From assembly GCA_004015825.1 (NCBI GenBank), contig SAYS01000018.1:58868-122867 (forward strand): 64,000 nt of DNA, written 5' to 3'. Each line of letters begins with the position of its first letter. Position 1 is the stretch's first letter. Below are positions 19,055-27,715 of this stretch, one piece after another. Source of the DNA: Halovenus amylolytica (GTDB taxonomy: Archaea; Halobacteriota; Halobacteria; Halobacteriales; Haloarculaceae). The notes under the pieces are model-generated. The model was not told the origin of the DNA. It saw only the letters and a program-made list of their open reading frames with translations, and searched no databases. A program made the translations under genes and the position numbers.

Positions 19055-19512
19055 TCTGCTGTGTCGCCGCGCGGGAGCGCAATTACGGGCCGATCGGATT
19101 CCGTCACGAGTTTCAGGGAGAGATCACCGGAGAGAAACTGCATGAGTCGATTCCCACCGCGGGCGCGGTACGCAATCGCGCTCGCGTCGACCTCGTCGGC
19201 TGCGTCGAGGATCGCACCGACGATATCCCGAGCGTACGCCGTGTGCTCGTCGGCATCGGGAAACACCGCCCGGACTGCAGCGTACGATTCGGCAGCAATC
19301 TCCTCCGATTGTTCGACGGGCGTCTTGTCGGGGACACCCTCGCCTTTCTCGACGACGTGCAGTGCTGTGACGCGCTCTGGCGCGTACGGTTCGAGCGCGG
19401 TTGCCGTCGCCAGTGCATCCTCCTCGTGTGCAACCGGCAGGAGCACGTGTGCGAGCAGATCCTGGTTTTGATCCTCGGAGCCACTGGTCATATTGGCTAA
19501 GAAGTCCGCCAT
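19051..19512 (-). CDS. Universal stress protein family protein
   Basis: A 153-residue single-domain Usp-like protein. Its C-terminus (GGNRLMQFLSGDLSLKLVTESDRPVIAL) matches the ATP-loop region of UspA proteins, although the canonical G-2x-G-9x-G spacing is altered. It precedes and overlaps the permease-UspA gene by four bases. An internal ATG at 19491 is an alternative start. A TATA-like TATTTAAATA about 45 bases upstream suggests a short leader. Confidence 0.85.
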   Translation of the reverse strand: MADFLANMTSGSEDQNQDLLAHVLLPVAHEEDALATATALEPYAPERVTALHVVEKGEGVPDKTPVEQSEEIAAESYAAVRAVFPDADEHTAYARDIVGAILDAADEVDASAIAYRARGGNRLMQFLSGDLSLKLVTESDRPVIALPRGDTAE

Positions 19513-19578
19513 CCGTTATGAATGTGTATGTCTGAATCCCTCACGAGGATTCTATTTAAATACTGTCTACAGGTTCTG

Positions 19579-22251
19579 TCAGGATTCGATGACCGTCTTC
19601 TCAGGTTCCCGCATGACTGCCGACCGGTTCGTCGTCGAATCTTTCCGCACCGTGACGAGGTCGTCGGCCGCACCGACGAGTTCGTCGTCGTGGCTCACGA
19701 CGAGGATCTGCTCGACACCCCGATCACGCATCGAGTCGACGAGTTCGACCAGTTGGGTGACGTGGCCCGAATCCAGAAATACCGTCGGCTCGTCGAGGAT
19801 GAGCGGCGGCATCGGGGCTGTCCCCTCGATCCCCTCCGCGAGCAGCTGGTAGATCGCACAGCGCAGGCTCAGGTTGAAGATGGCTCGCTCGCCGCCGGAG
19901 AGCTGGTCTGGATCGAGCGTTTCGCCGTCTTTCTGGTAGATCGTCAGCCGGTACTCGCCGTCGAGTTCGATCCGCGAGTAGGTGTCGTTCTCGTAGACCA
20001 GATCAAAGGTTTCGTTGAGCATCCGCTCCAGTGTGGTGACGTTCTGCCGGCGCAGCTCTGCCCGGAGCTGGCCGTACATCTCCTCTAGATCCGCCGTCTC
20101 GCTGTGCAACGATTCCAGCCGATCGAGTGTCGCTTCGATCTCCTCGCGGCGGTCCCGGAACTCCGCGAGCTGTTCGAGTTCGTTCTCGACGGCACCGATC
20201 CGTTCCTGCAGGCTCGACTTTCGTTCGTCGAGCTGTTCCAGTTTCTCGGTCACCCCATCGAGATACTCGACAGCATTCTGTTTCTCCTCGCGAGCCGTCT
20301 CGATCCGATCCTCGTCGAACTCCTCGCGGAGTTCCTCGCGCCGGTCGCGTTTCTCGGCCAGCCGTTCCCGGCGTTCGTCGTTGATCGACTCCTTTTCGGC
20401 GCGCTGCTGGCGGATCGTCTCTATCTCCTCGGTCAGGTCTTCGATCTTAGCTCTCAGCTCTGTCAGCGCTTCGAGGTCGTCGAGGCAGTCCGATAGCTCG
20501 CTTTTTTCCTGATTGTGCTCCCCGATCGCTTCCTGACACTCCGTGACACGCTCCGCGGCGCTGGCCGCATCCTCCCGTTTCTGTTCGGCCTCCTCGGTCG
20601 CCTCCGCGGCCGTCTCGCGCAACGTTTCGATTCGCTGTTCTTTCTCCTCGATTCCGGACTCCCGCTCGTCGAGCAGTTGTTCGAGATTGTCCCGGTTGGA
20701 TTCGAGCCGTTCGACGGTCTCCTCACACTCGACGAGCTCCTCGGCACGGTCGCGTTTCTCTTGCAGTTCAGTCTCGCGTTCGTCCAACTCTTCGAGTTCG
20801 GCGTCGAGTTCCCCGACCCGTTCCCGGTGGTCGTCGATCGCATCGACGTGTGGCGACTCCTCGACTGGCTGCCCACACTCCGGACATTTCCCTTCCGCCA
20901 GCAACGACTCCGCTTCCTCGACGCGCTCGCGTTCACTCTCAAGCGTTGCCGCGCGTTCTGCCCGCGTTTCCCGGAGTTCGCTCAACTCCTCTGCGATCGA
21001 CTCCTGATGGTCGCGTACCTCCCCGAACTCGATCGGCGCGTCCTCGAACGCTTCGCGGTTCGTTTCGATTCGATCGCCCATCTCCTCGATCTCGCTTCGC
21101 TTTTGTTCGATCTTCTTCCGTGCCGATTCGACCTCGCTTTCGAGTTCCTCGGCCTGCTCGCGGGCCTCCGCAGCCTGGCTTTCGAGTTCCTCGGCCTGCT
21201 CGAGCAACGACGATTCGTCGCTGTCGTGTTCCTGTTTCTCGACGCTTTTCTCCCTGATCTGTTCGGTCAACGCCTCGATTTCGGTCTCGATCTCGTCGAT
21301 CCGTGCCTCGATCCCGTCGTCGGTCATCTCCTCGCTGACGCCGTCCAGTCGTTCGGTCAGTGTCTCGCGTCGCTTTTTTGCCTCGGATCGATCCGTCCGT
21401 TTCGAGTCGAGCCTGTCGGCCAACTCCTCACGAGTGTGCTCGGTCTCCTGAATTCGTTCGCGGAGATCCTCGATATCTTCCTCGACAGCCGCCAGTTCCT
21501 CGCGTTTGTCCTCGAACTCGTCGATGATCGACTGGGCCTGATCCCGCGTCTGTTCGGCGTTTGTGCGGTTTGCTTCGAACCGGTCGATGCCCGCTTTCAC
21601 GTCGTCGAGTTTTTCCTGCAACTCGTTTCGGGTGGCGTGGAGATTCTTCGCTTCTTTGGCTTCGATCTGCTCGTCGAGTTCGCGCAGCGCGCCCTGTTTG
21701 TCGTCGCGGACGCGACCGACACCGACGCGGGCGTCACTCGCACGCTCGCGGTACTCCTCCAGTTTGCCCAGTTGCAGGAGGTCGTCGATCATATCCTGGC
21801 GGACCGACGGCGAGGCATTGATCAGCTTGTTGACCTCGCCCTGGCGGACGTACGCGCAGTTGACGAAGGCCTCGGTGTCCATCCGGAGCAGTTCTGTCAC
21901 CCGGTTACGCACGTCGGTCGCCCCCTCGACGATCTCCTCGGGGCCTTCGAGGATACACTCTGCCGTCCGTGCGCTCCCGTCCCGGACGCGCAATCGCCGG
22001 AGAATCTCGTAAGATTTCCCGTCGTGGGTAAACTCCAGTTCGACCCGCGTCTCCTCGGCACCGATGGTGACGATCTCGTCGAGGGTCTTCTCCAGGGCTT
22101 TCGAGCCGTACAGTGCGAAAAAGCAAGCCTCCAGCAGCGAGGATTTCCCGCTGCCGTTCAGCCCGTGGATGACTGTCACGCCCGGATTGAGTCGAACGTC
22201 AGTCTCCTCGTAGCATTTGAAATTCTCCAGCCTGATCCGGTCGAATCTCAT
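19579..22251 (-). CDS. rad50: DNA double-strand break repair ATPase Rad50
   Basis: An 890-residue SMC-like ATPase that tethers and processes DNA ends with Mre11. It has an N-terminal Walker A (GLNGSGKSS, 30-38) and long heptad-repeat coiled coils rich in Glu and Arg. The zinc hook CPEC lies at about 456-459. The C-terminal half-site has the LSGGE signature (about 782) and Walker B LILDEP (about 815). The start overlaps the mre11 stop by four bases (ATGA), so the complex is made from one mRNA. Confidence 0.97.
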   Translation of the reverse strand: MRFDRIRLENFKCYEETDVRLNPGVTVIHGLNGSGKSSLLEACFFALYGSKALEKTLDEIVTIGAEETRVELEFTHDGKSYEILRRLRVRDGSARTAECILEGPEEIVEGATDVRNRVTELLRMDTEAFVNCAYVRQGEVNKLINASPSVRQDMIDDLLQLGKLEEYRERASDARVGVGRVRDDKQGALRELDEQIEAKEAKNLHATRNELQEKLDDVKAGIDRFEANRTNAEQTRDQAQSIIDEFEDKREELAAVEEDIEDLRERIQETEHTREELADRLDSKRTDRSEAKKRRETLTERLDGVSEEMTDDGIEARIDEIETEIEALTEQIREKSVEKQEHDSDESSLLEQAEELESQAAEAREQAEELESEVESARKKIEQKRSEIEEMGDRIETNREAFEDAPIEFGEVRDHQESIAEELSELRETRAERAATLESERERVEEAESLLAEGKCPECGQPVEESPHVDAIDDHRERVGELDAELEELDERETELQEKRDRAEELVECEETVERLESNRDNLEQLLDERESGIEEKEQRIETLRETAAEATEEAEQKREDAASAAERVTECQEAIGEHNQEKSELSDCLDDLEALTELRAKIEDLTEEIETIRQQRAEKESINDERRERLAEKRDRREELREEFDEDRIETAREEKQNAVEYLDGVTEKLEQLDERKSSLQERIGAVENELEQLAEFRDRREEIEATLDRLESLHSETADLEEMYGQLRAELRRQNVTTLERMLNETFDLVYENDTYSRIELDGEYRLTIYQKDGETLDPDQLSGGERAIFNLSLRCAIYQLLAEGIEGTAPMPPLILDEPTVFLDSGHVTQLVELVDSMRDRGVEQILVVSHDDELVGAADDLVTVRKDSTTNRSAVMREPEKTVIES

Positions 22252-23468
22252 AGATAATCCTCCATCGTAACCTGGCTCTCCCCATCTGTCTGCGTCTCCG
22301 CTGCCTGTGTCTCGCCAGCAGTGTCGCTCTCGACACCGCCAGCCTCGTTCCGGTCGGCCGTCTGGAAGGCCCCCTGATCGGCGTCGTCGAGGAACTCCTG
22401 GACCCGCCGTTCGACCGTATCCGCGACGTTCGAGTCCGCGACTTTGCTCGCCCGGATGGTTTCGTCGAGATCACGGGCGGCAGGGCTCAATCCCATCTCC
22501 TCGATACGGCTCCGGACCGCCTCGTCGGGATCGGCGAAGGAGACCTCCACATCTGTTTCTTCCTCGAACTCCCGCTGGTCGTTGACGCGGGTGACGAGCG
22601 CGCCGCGGTCGTCTGCGTACTCCTCGATCCCGGCGGGCATCACCGGGCTTCCATCGCCGGTGATCCTGACGATCACGACCGAATCGTCGAGGTCGTACTC
22701 GTCGATGCGCTCGCGGACGCGTTCGCTCCCCTCGCCGGCTTCGAGCTCCACGTCGACGAAGACAAACTCGCGTGTCTCGATCCCGCGACGGCGGATATCC
22801 ACCCCGTCGCCGAACTCGATCAGGTTGTACCCACGGTCGTCGCGTTCGGCCGCGCTCGCACGCTCGGTCGAACCACAGTAGGTGAGCCACGTCCCGTCGA
22901 GCTGTTTGGTCTTCGCCTCGTGGTCGTCGCCGACGAGCATCGCGTCGAATTCGATGTTCGCCCCGTCGAGAATCTCGCGGGCGTCCCAGTCGCCGTGGTC
23001 GAAGGGTTCGAACAGGCCGTGTGAGACCAGCGCCGCGCTGTCGGCGTCGTGGGTCTCGAACTCGTAGTCGAGGTCCCCCCGCTGTGATCGTGGGACGAAA
23101 TCAAGCCCGTAGAACGCGACGTCGTCGACGACGACCGACTGTTCGCCGAGTCGCGTCGCCAGTCCCATCGATTCGAAGAGATCGAGCCACTGCTCGGAGC
23201 GTTTCGATTCGTGGTTGCCGACGATCGCGAGAAACGGGATATCGGCATCGTCGAGTGTTCTGAGAATCGAGAGTGCACCCATGATATCGCCGAGTCGCGG
23301 CTGGCGGTCGTGGAACAGATCGCCAGCGTGGACGACAGCATCGACATCGTCCGCGACGGCATCGGCAGTGACCTGCTCGAACGCCGCCCGGAAATCCTCG
23401 CGGCGCTCGGCGAGGTGGTACTGCTGGTAGCCCAGATGGGTGTCCCCCGTGTGGAGTATCCGCGTCAT
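22248..23468 (-). CDS. mre11: DNA double-strand break repair nuclease Mre11
   Basis: A 406-residue calcineurin-like phosphoesterase acting as a Mn-dependent 3'-5' exonuclease and endonuclease with Rad50. The metal-site motifs are D9-T-H11, HAGDLFH (D50), GNHE (85-88) and later histidines. The C-terminal ~100 residues are acidic and flexible and should contain the Rad50-binding helices. A TATA-like GCATTTACC about 35 nt upstream supports the ATG at 23468. Mre11 is first and Rad50 second in the operon. Confidence 0.96.
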   Translation of the reverse strand: MTRILHTGDTHLGYQQYHLAERREDFRAAFEQVTADAVADDVDAVVHAGDLFHDRQPRLGDIMGALSILRTLDDADIPFLAIVGNHESKRSEQWLDLFESMGLATRLGEQSVVVDDVAFYGLDFVPRSQRGDLDYEFETHDADSAALVSHGLFEPFDHGDWDAREILDGANIEFDAMLVGDDHEAKTKQLDGTWLTYCGSTERASAAERDDRGYNLIEFGDGVDIRRRGIETREFVFVDVELEAGEGSERVRERIDEYDLDDSVVIVRITGDGSPVMPAGIEEYADDRGALVTRVNDQREFEEETDVEVSFADPDEAVRSRIEEMGLSPAARDLDETIRASKVADSNVADTVERRVQEFLDDADQGAFQTADRNEAGGVESDTAGETQAAETQTDGESQVTMEDYL

Positions 23469-23563
23469 GTCGGGGACGTATGTCGTCGTCCGGTAAATGC
23501 GTTCGCAGAGGAGGGTGAAAGTGAAATCCCGAACTTACGACGACTCTCGGTCACGTCGGCTAT

Positions 23564-24274
23564 TCAGTCCCGGACGACGGCGATCGGTGTCGTCGTGTGG
23601 TCGTCGATGTACTCGTAGACTGGACTGAACAGGCGGCCGTCAGCAGGCTGGCCCGTCACGACGATATTGTGACCTCGTGCTTTCTCGGCGATCGCGGATT
23701 TTGCATCGTCCGTAACTTCGACAGTCGTCTCGATATCAGCCTCGGTGAACTGGCCGTCGAGCAGTGTTTCTTCGACAGAATCGAGCATCTGCTCGGCCGA
23801 TTCGACACTCCTCTCGTCAGCTGTTGCGTGATACAGCTCCAGTACGAAGATATCCGCCACGTCGAACAGACTCACGAAATCGACAATCTGCCGTTCGTGA
23901 CGGTCGTCACGCATCGGGACGAGGATATTGTTGAACGCGGTCAGGTTGTCGGCGATGAGAACGACGTCGCAGTCAGTTTCGTCGCTGATCCTGTTCTGGA
24001 GTTCACGGTTGTCTGTATCACCTGGGCCGAAATATAACTCGATCTCGGTCGATGCGCCCGCACGACTGAACGCCGCGGCCATCTCGTAGAGGACTGCTTC
24101 GGCTTCGGTCTCGTGACTCTCGCGTGCTACCTCTGGTGTCGTGTTTTCCGGTATCTTCCAGTAGCCGAACAGCTCGATATCGAAATTTTCGAGCCCTGTA
24201 ATCGACGAATCACTCAGTGGATGCAGTGCCGGATCCGGGAAGATGACGGGGAGCAGTACTGTCTGTCTGGACAT
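23564..24274 (-). CDS. UspA-related protein, two-lobed
   Basis: A 236-residue soluble protein with a Usp/HUP-like alpha-beta fold. It has an N-terminal VLLPVIFPD strand and a second half ending GHNIVVTGQPADGRLFSPVYEYI and TTTPIAVVRD, where Usp proteins carry their nucleotide loop. The lobes look divergent, so ATP binding is uncertain. It is a single gene with a TATA-like GCTATTTTC about 30 nt upstream. Confidence 0.75.
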   Translation of the reverse strand: MSRQTVLLPVIFPDPALHPLSDSSITGLENFDIELFGYWKIPENTTPEVARESHETEAEAVLYEMAAAFSRAGASTEIELYFGPGDTDNRELQNRISDETDCDVVLIADNLTAFNNILVPMRDDRHERQIVDFVSLFDVADIFVLELYHATADERSVESAEQMLDSVEETLLDGQFTEADIETTVEVTDDAKSAIAEKARGHNIVVTGQPADGRLFSPVYEYIDDHTTTPIAVVRD

Positions 24275-24322
24275 CGACCTGTTCGTCTGTCTCTCTCGGA
24301 CGAGAAAATAGCTATCGACATC

Positions 24323-24525
24323 CCACCTTTTTCTGCGTCGGGTTCGCGCAGAGCGCGAACCGCTCCTTGAAAAACGTGGTATTTGCGAGCGAAGCGAGCA
24401 AATGCTCGTCAGAGCTTGCTCTGACGGTGGTGAAAAAGGCTCGGCGCTCGTTTCACTCGCGCCGAGGGAACCGCGCCTTCGGCGCGGATGCTACTGCTCG
24501 GAGAGCCAGACGAGCAGCCCATTCT
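24323..24525. repeat. Intergenic hairpin unit, copy 1 (contains duplicated argF tail)
   Basis: This unit begins CCACCTTTTTCTGCGTCGGG and holds hairpins at 24341-24361 (GGTTCGCGC arms) and 24409-24424 (TCAGAGC arms). It includes CTCCTTGAAAAACGTGG and ends with a 94-base segment (24432-24525) identical to 24590-24683. The identical part contains the CCGCGCC-TTC-GGCGCGG hairpin and the last codons of argF in a second copy. No gene is present in 24275-24648. Confidence 0.8.
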
Positions 24526-24528
24526 CTG

Positions 24529-24683
24529 CCACCTTTTTCAGCGTCGGGTGGCTCGCATCGCTCGCCACCACTCCTCGAAAAACGTGGGCGAAAAAGGCTC
24601 GGCGCTCGTTTCACTCGCGCCGAGGGAACCGCGCCTTCGGCGCGGATGCTACTGCTCGGAGAGCCAGACGAGCAGCCCATTCT
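24529..24683. repeat. Intergenic hairpin unit, copy 2 (overlaps argF 3' end)
   Basis: This is the second copy of the unit. It starts CCACCTTTTTCAGCGTCGGG, has a GGTGGC/GCCACC hairpin and CTCCTCGAAAAACGTGG, then the 94-base perfect repeat 24590-24683. Its last 35 bases are the genuine end of argF. It lacks about 48 bases present in copy 1. Confidence 0.8.
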
Positions 24684-25542
24684 GGGCGTGGAGCCGATTC
24701 TCGGCCTGATCCCAGACGATCGCGTTGTCGCTTTCGAGCAGCTCGTCGGTGATCTCCTCACCGCGGTGGGCGGGCAGACAGTGCATCACGGGCTGGTCGT
24801 CGACCAGACCGGTGGTGAGCTGGAAGCCGTCGAAATCGCGGAGCTTCTGTTCGCGTCTGTCCTCCTGGCCCATACTCACCCAGACGTCCGTGTAGACGAT
24901 ATCGGCACCCGCGATGGCTGCCCCGGGATCGTTCGTCTCCGCTGGCTGGTTGCCGAGTCCTGCGGCGCGGTTGCGGACACTTTCGTCGATCTCGTAGCCT
25001 TCCGGTGTTGCGACCGTGAGATCGATGTCCGTCATCGCCGCGCCGAGGACGAACGACTGACAGACGTTGTTGCCGTCACCGACCCAGGCGACGTCGACGT
25101 CGAAGCCGCCGAACTGCTCGCGGATCGTCAGCAGATCGGCCAGCGTCTGGCACGGGTGGGCGTCGTCAGTCAGGCCGTTGACGACCGGCACCGTCCCGTA
25201 CTCGGCCAGTTCGACGATATCGGCGTGATCGAACAGCCGCGCCATGATGAAATCTGCGTACCGGGAGACCGCGCGGGCGGTATCCTTGATCGGCTCGCCC
25301 TTCCCGAGGTGGATGTCGTCCGGTCCGAGGAAAATCGCGTGCCCGCCGAGCTGTGTCATGCCGGTCTCGAAGGAGACGCGCGTCCGTGTCGAGGGTTTCT
25401 CGAAAATCATCGCGAGCGTCTGATCCGCGAGTGGGCTGTCACCTCGCTCGCCGGCCTTGATCTCGGCTGCCAGATCGAGGACGTCGTGGAGCTGTTCGCG
25501 CGTGAGGTCGTCGATATCGACCAGATTCATAGGTTGGGTCAT
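24649..25542 (-). CDS. argF: Ornithine carbamoyltransferase
   Basis: A 297-residue enzyme joining ornithine and carbamoyl phosphate to citrulline in arginine synthesis. It has the carbamoyl-phosphate motif STRTR (51-55), HPCQTLAD (about 128) and the ornithine-site HCLPAHRGEEI near residue 265. It is the last gene of the lysW-arg operon and overlaps argE by four bases. Its final codons are duplicated downstream in the intergenic repeat. Confidence 0.97.
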   Translation of the reverse strand: MTQPMNLVDIDDLTREQLHDVLDLAAEIKAGERGDSPLADQTLAMIFEKPSTRTRVSFETGMTQLGGHAIFLGPDDIHLGKGEPIKDTARAVSRYADFIMARLFDHADIVELAEYGTVPVVNGLTDDAHPCQTLADLLTIREQFGGFDVDVAWVGDGNNVCQSFVLGAAMTDIDLTVATPEGYEIDESVRNRAAGLGNQPAETNDPGAAIAGADIVYTDVWVSMGQEDRREQKLRDFDGFQLTTGLVDDQPVMHCLPAHRGEEITDELLESDNAIVWDQAENRLHAQNGLLVWLSEQ

Positions 25543-26591
25543 GACTGTTCGAGCAGGCGTTCCGTGACGGTTTCGAGAACCGCCACCGACTTATCGTATT
25601 CGCTCAGTTCGAGGTGTTCGTTCGGTGCGTGATCCAGATCGGAGTCACCAGGGCCGTAGGAGACCGTGTCGACGTCCCAGTGATCCGCGAAGACGTTCTG
25701 ATCGCTCGTCCCCGTCTTCCGGAGCATCCGCGGATCGCCACCCTGTTTTCTGATCGTGGCCCGGAAGGCTCGCGCCACGTCGGTCCGCGGGCTCTCCATG
25801 ACGGGTTCGACCTTGTCGTACCAGTTGACCGTGCCACCGTCGAGATGGCCATCCGCAATCTCTCTGACCTCGTCGACGGTGTACTCCGGCGGCACACGAA
25901 GTTGGACCTCCATCGTTGCCTCGACCGAGAGTCCGTCGTCTGACATCCCTCCTTCGAAGGCAGTTGGCTTGGCGGTCACGCGTTCGAAGACAGGGACCCA
26001 CTCGTCGTGGGCGAACTCCTCGTCGACACGGTTCCACCAGTCGATCCCGTCCTGGATCGCGTTGTTCTCCGGCCGCGAGGAGTGGCCAGACTCCGAGGTG
26101 ACGACGTAGGTGCCACCGAGCAGTCCGCGATACCCCAGCGTGATTCCGTCCCAGCCCGATGGTTCGCCGTTGATGACCACGTCGGGTTCGGCCTCGCGCT
26201 CGGTGACGACGTAGCGGCTTCCCTTGGAGTCGACCTCCTCGCCGACGACGCCGATGAAACTCGCGCCGGTCCCGACGGCCGCGGTCGCCATCGCCGCGAG
26301 CGATCCTTTCGCGTCGACGCTACCCCGCCCCCAGAGCACTTCCTCGCCGTCGTCTTCCTCGATCCGGACCGGAATGTCACCGGGAACTGTATCGATATGC
26401 GAGGTCAGAAGGACACCGTCGTCGGCAGGCGCGCGGACGTTGCCAACCTCGTCGATCCAGACCTCGCGGTCGTGGCGTTCGAAAAACGTCTTGAGCTGTT
26501 TCGCACAGGCGCCCTCGTTTCCCGAGACGGAGGGAGTGCGAACGAGTTTGATGAGGAGTTCGCGGGCCTCGGACTGCTGGCTGATGCTCAT
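25539..26591 (-). CDS. argE: [LysW]-ornithine/lysine hydrolase (M20 family)
   Basis: A 350-residue M20 metallopeptidase that releases ornithine from the LysW carrier protein. The zinc-site motifs are SHIDTVPG, GRGSVDAKG (bridging Asp), GEEVDSKGS (general base Glu-Glu) and a late HAPNEH. The ATG at 26591 is chosen because it matches the family start (ISQQSEARELLIKLVRTPS) and overlaps the argD stop by four bases. The longer upstream frame runs inside argD. The lysW context makes it LysK/ArgE-type rather than a general deacylase. Confidence 0.93.
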   Translation of the reverse strand: MSISQQSEARELLIKLVRTPSVSGNEGACAKQLKTFFERHDREVWIDEVGNVRAPADDGVLLTSHIDTVPGDIPVRIEEDDGEEVLWGRGSVDAKGSLAAMATAAVGTGASFIGVVGEEVDSKGSRYVVTEREAEPDVVINGEPSGWDGITLGYRGLLGGTYVVTSESGHSSRPENNAIQDGIDWWNRVDEEFAHDEWVPVFERVTAKPTAFEGGMSDDGLSVEATMEVQLRVPPEYTVDEVREIADGHLDGGTVNWYDKVEPVMESPRTDVARAFRATIRKQGGDPRMLRKTGTSDQNVFADHWDVDTVSYGPGDSDLDHAPNEHLELSEYDKSVAVLETVTERLLEQS

Positions 26592-27715
26592 CCGATCACC
26601 TCGGCGAGGGCGTCGACGACCTCGTCGGCCTCGGATTTCGTGATCGTCAGCGGCGGCAGGAGGCGGACGACCGTCCGGCCTGCCGGCAGCGCGAGCAGCT
26701 GGTGGTCGATCGCCAGATCGCGGAGGATGCGGTTCGCCCCGCGTTTGACCTCGATCCCGATCATCAACCCCTCGCCGCGGATCTCGCGGGTTGCGTCCCC
26801 GAGTTCGGCTTCCAGTTCCTGTTTGAGATAGTCGCCGACTTCGGCAGCGTGGGCCGGAATCTCCTCGTCGACGATGGTCGAGACTGTCGCGTGCGATGCC
26901 GCTGAAATAACGGGGCCACCGCTGAACGTCGAGGCGTGTGAGCCGTAGCTCTCGGCGATCCAGTCCCGACACAGCGTCGCACCGATCGGCAGGCCGTTGC
27001 CGAGTCCTTTCGCGCTGGTGATCATATCCGGCACCACGTCGGCCCCTTCGGAGGCCCACAGCGTTCCGGTCCGACCCATCCCGGTCTGGACCTCGTCGAA
27101 GATCAGCGCCGCACCGCTGGTCGCCGTCTCCACACGGGTGGTCTGCAGGAACTCCTTCGAGGCGGGGTTGATCCCGCCCTCTCCCTGGACGGGTTCGACG
27201 ATTACTGCGGCCGTCTCGTCGTCGACGGCCTCGCGCATCGCCTCGGGGTCATTGTAGGGAACGAACTCCACGTCGCCGATCAGTGGCTCGTAGGGTTTCT
27301 TGTACTTGTCTTTCCACGTCGTCGCCAGCGAGCCCATCGTCCGGCCGTGAAAGCCCTGCATCGTGGCGATGATCTTCGAGTTGCCCGTCGCCGAGCGGGC
27401 GAACTTCAGCGCGGCCTCGTTGGCCTCGGTCCCGGAGTTACAGAGCCAGACTTTCCCGATGTCGCCGGGTGCGGTCTCGGCGAGTCGCTCGTACAGTTTC
27501 GTTCGGATCTCGACCGGATAGGAGGCCTGGACGTAGGTCAGCCGCGAGAGCTGGTCTGCGACCGCCGACTGGACGGCGTCGTGGCCGTGGCCCAGCGGCA
27601 CGCAGGCGTAGCTCGCACCCATATCCAGATACTCGGTTCCGTTGTCGTCGTAGACGTACGACCCGTCTCCCTCGACGAGTTCGATCGGCTTCTCGGAGAA
27701 GATGAATCCACTCAT
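26588..27715 (-). CDS. argD: [LysW]-semialdehyde/acetylornithine aminotransferase
   Basis: A 375-residue PLP-dependent class III aminotransferase that converts the LysW-bound glutamate semialdehyde to LysW-ornithine. Motifs include the cofactor-phosphate segment CNSGTEANEAALKFAR, FDEVQTGMGRTG and the PLP lysine in TSAKGLGNGLPIG. It overlaps both argE and argB by four bases. In haloarchaea the pathway is taken to serve arginine, although the enzyme family also acts in lysine synthesis. Confidence 0.95.
   Translation of the reverse strand: MSGFIFSEKPIELVEGDGSYVYDDNGTEYLDMGASYACVPLGHGHDAVQSAVADQLSRLTYVQASYPVEIRTKLYERLAETAPGDIGKVWLCNSGTEANEAALKFARSATGNSKIIATMQGFHGRTMGSLATTWKDKYKKPYEPLIGDVEFVPYNDPEAMREAVDDETAAVIVEPVQGEGGINPASKEFLQTTRVETATSGAALIFDEVQTGMGRTGTLWASEGADVVPDMITSAKGLGNGLPIGATLCRDWIAESYGSHASTFSGGPVISAASHATVSTIVDEEIPAHAAEVGDYLKQELEAELGDATREIRGEGLMIGIEVKRGANRILRDLAIDHQLLALPAGRTVVRLLPPLTITKSEADEVVDALAEVIG

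Noticed and set aside
20515..22257. A 580-codon open frame antisense to rad50
   Set aside because: It mirrors the coiled-coil codons of Rad50 and has low-complexity composition with no recognisable motif.
24453..24761. Minus-strand ORF across the intergenic repeats
   Set aside because: It is built of hairpin repeat codons and antiphase argF sequence, without protein-like composition.
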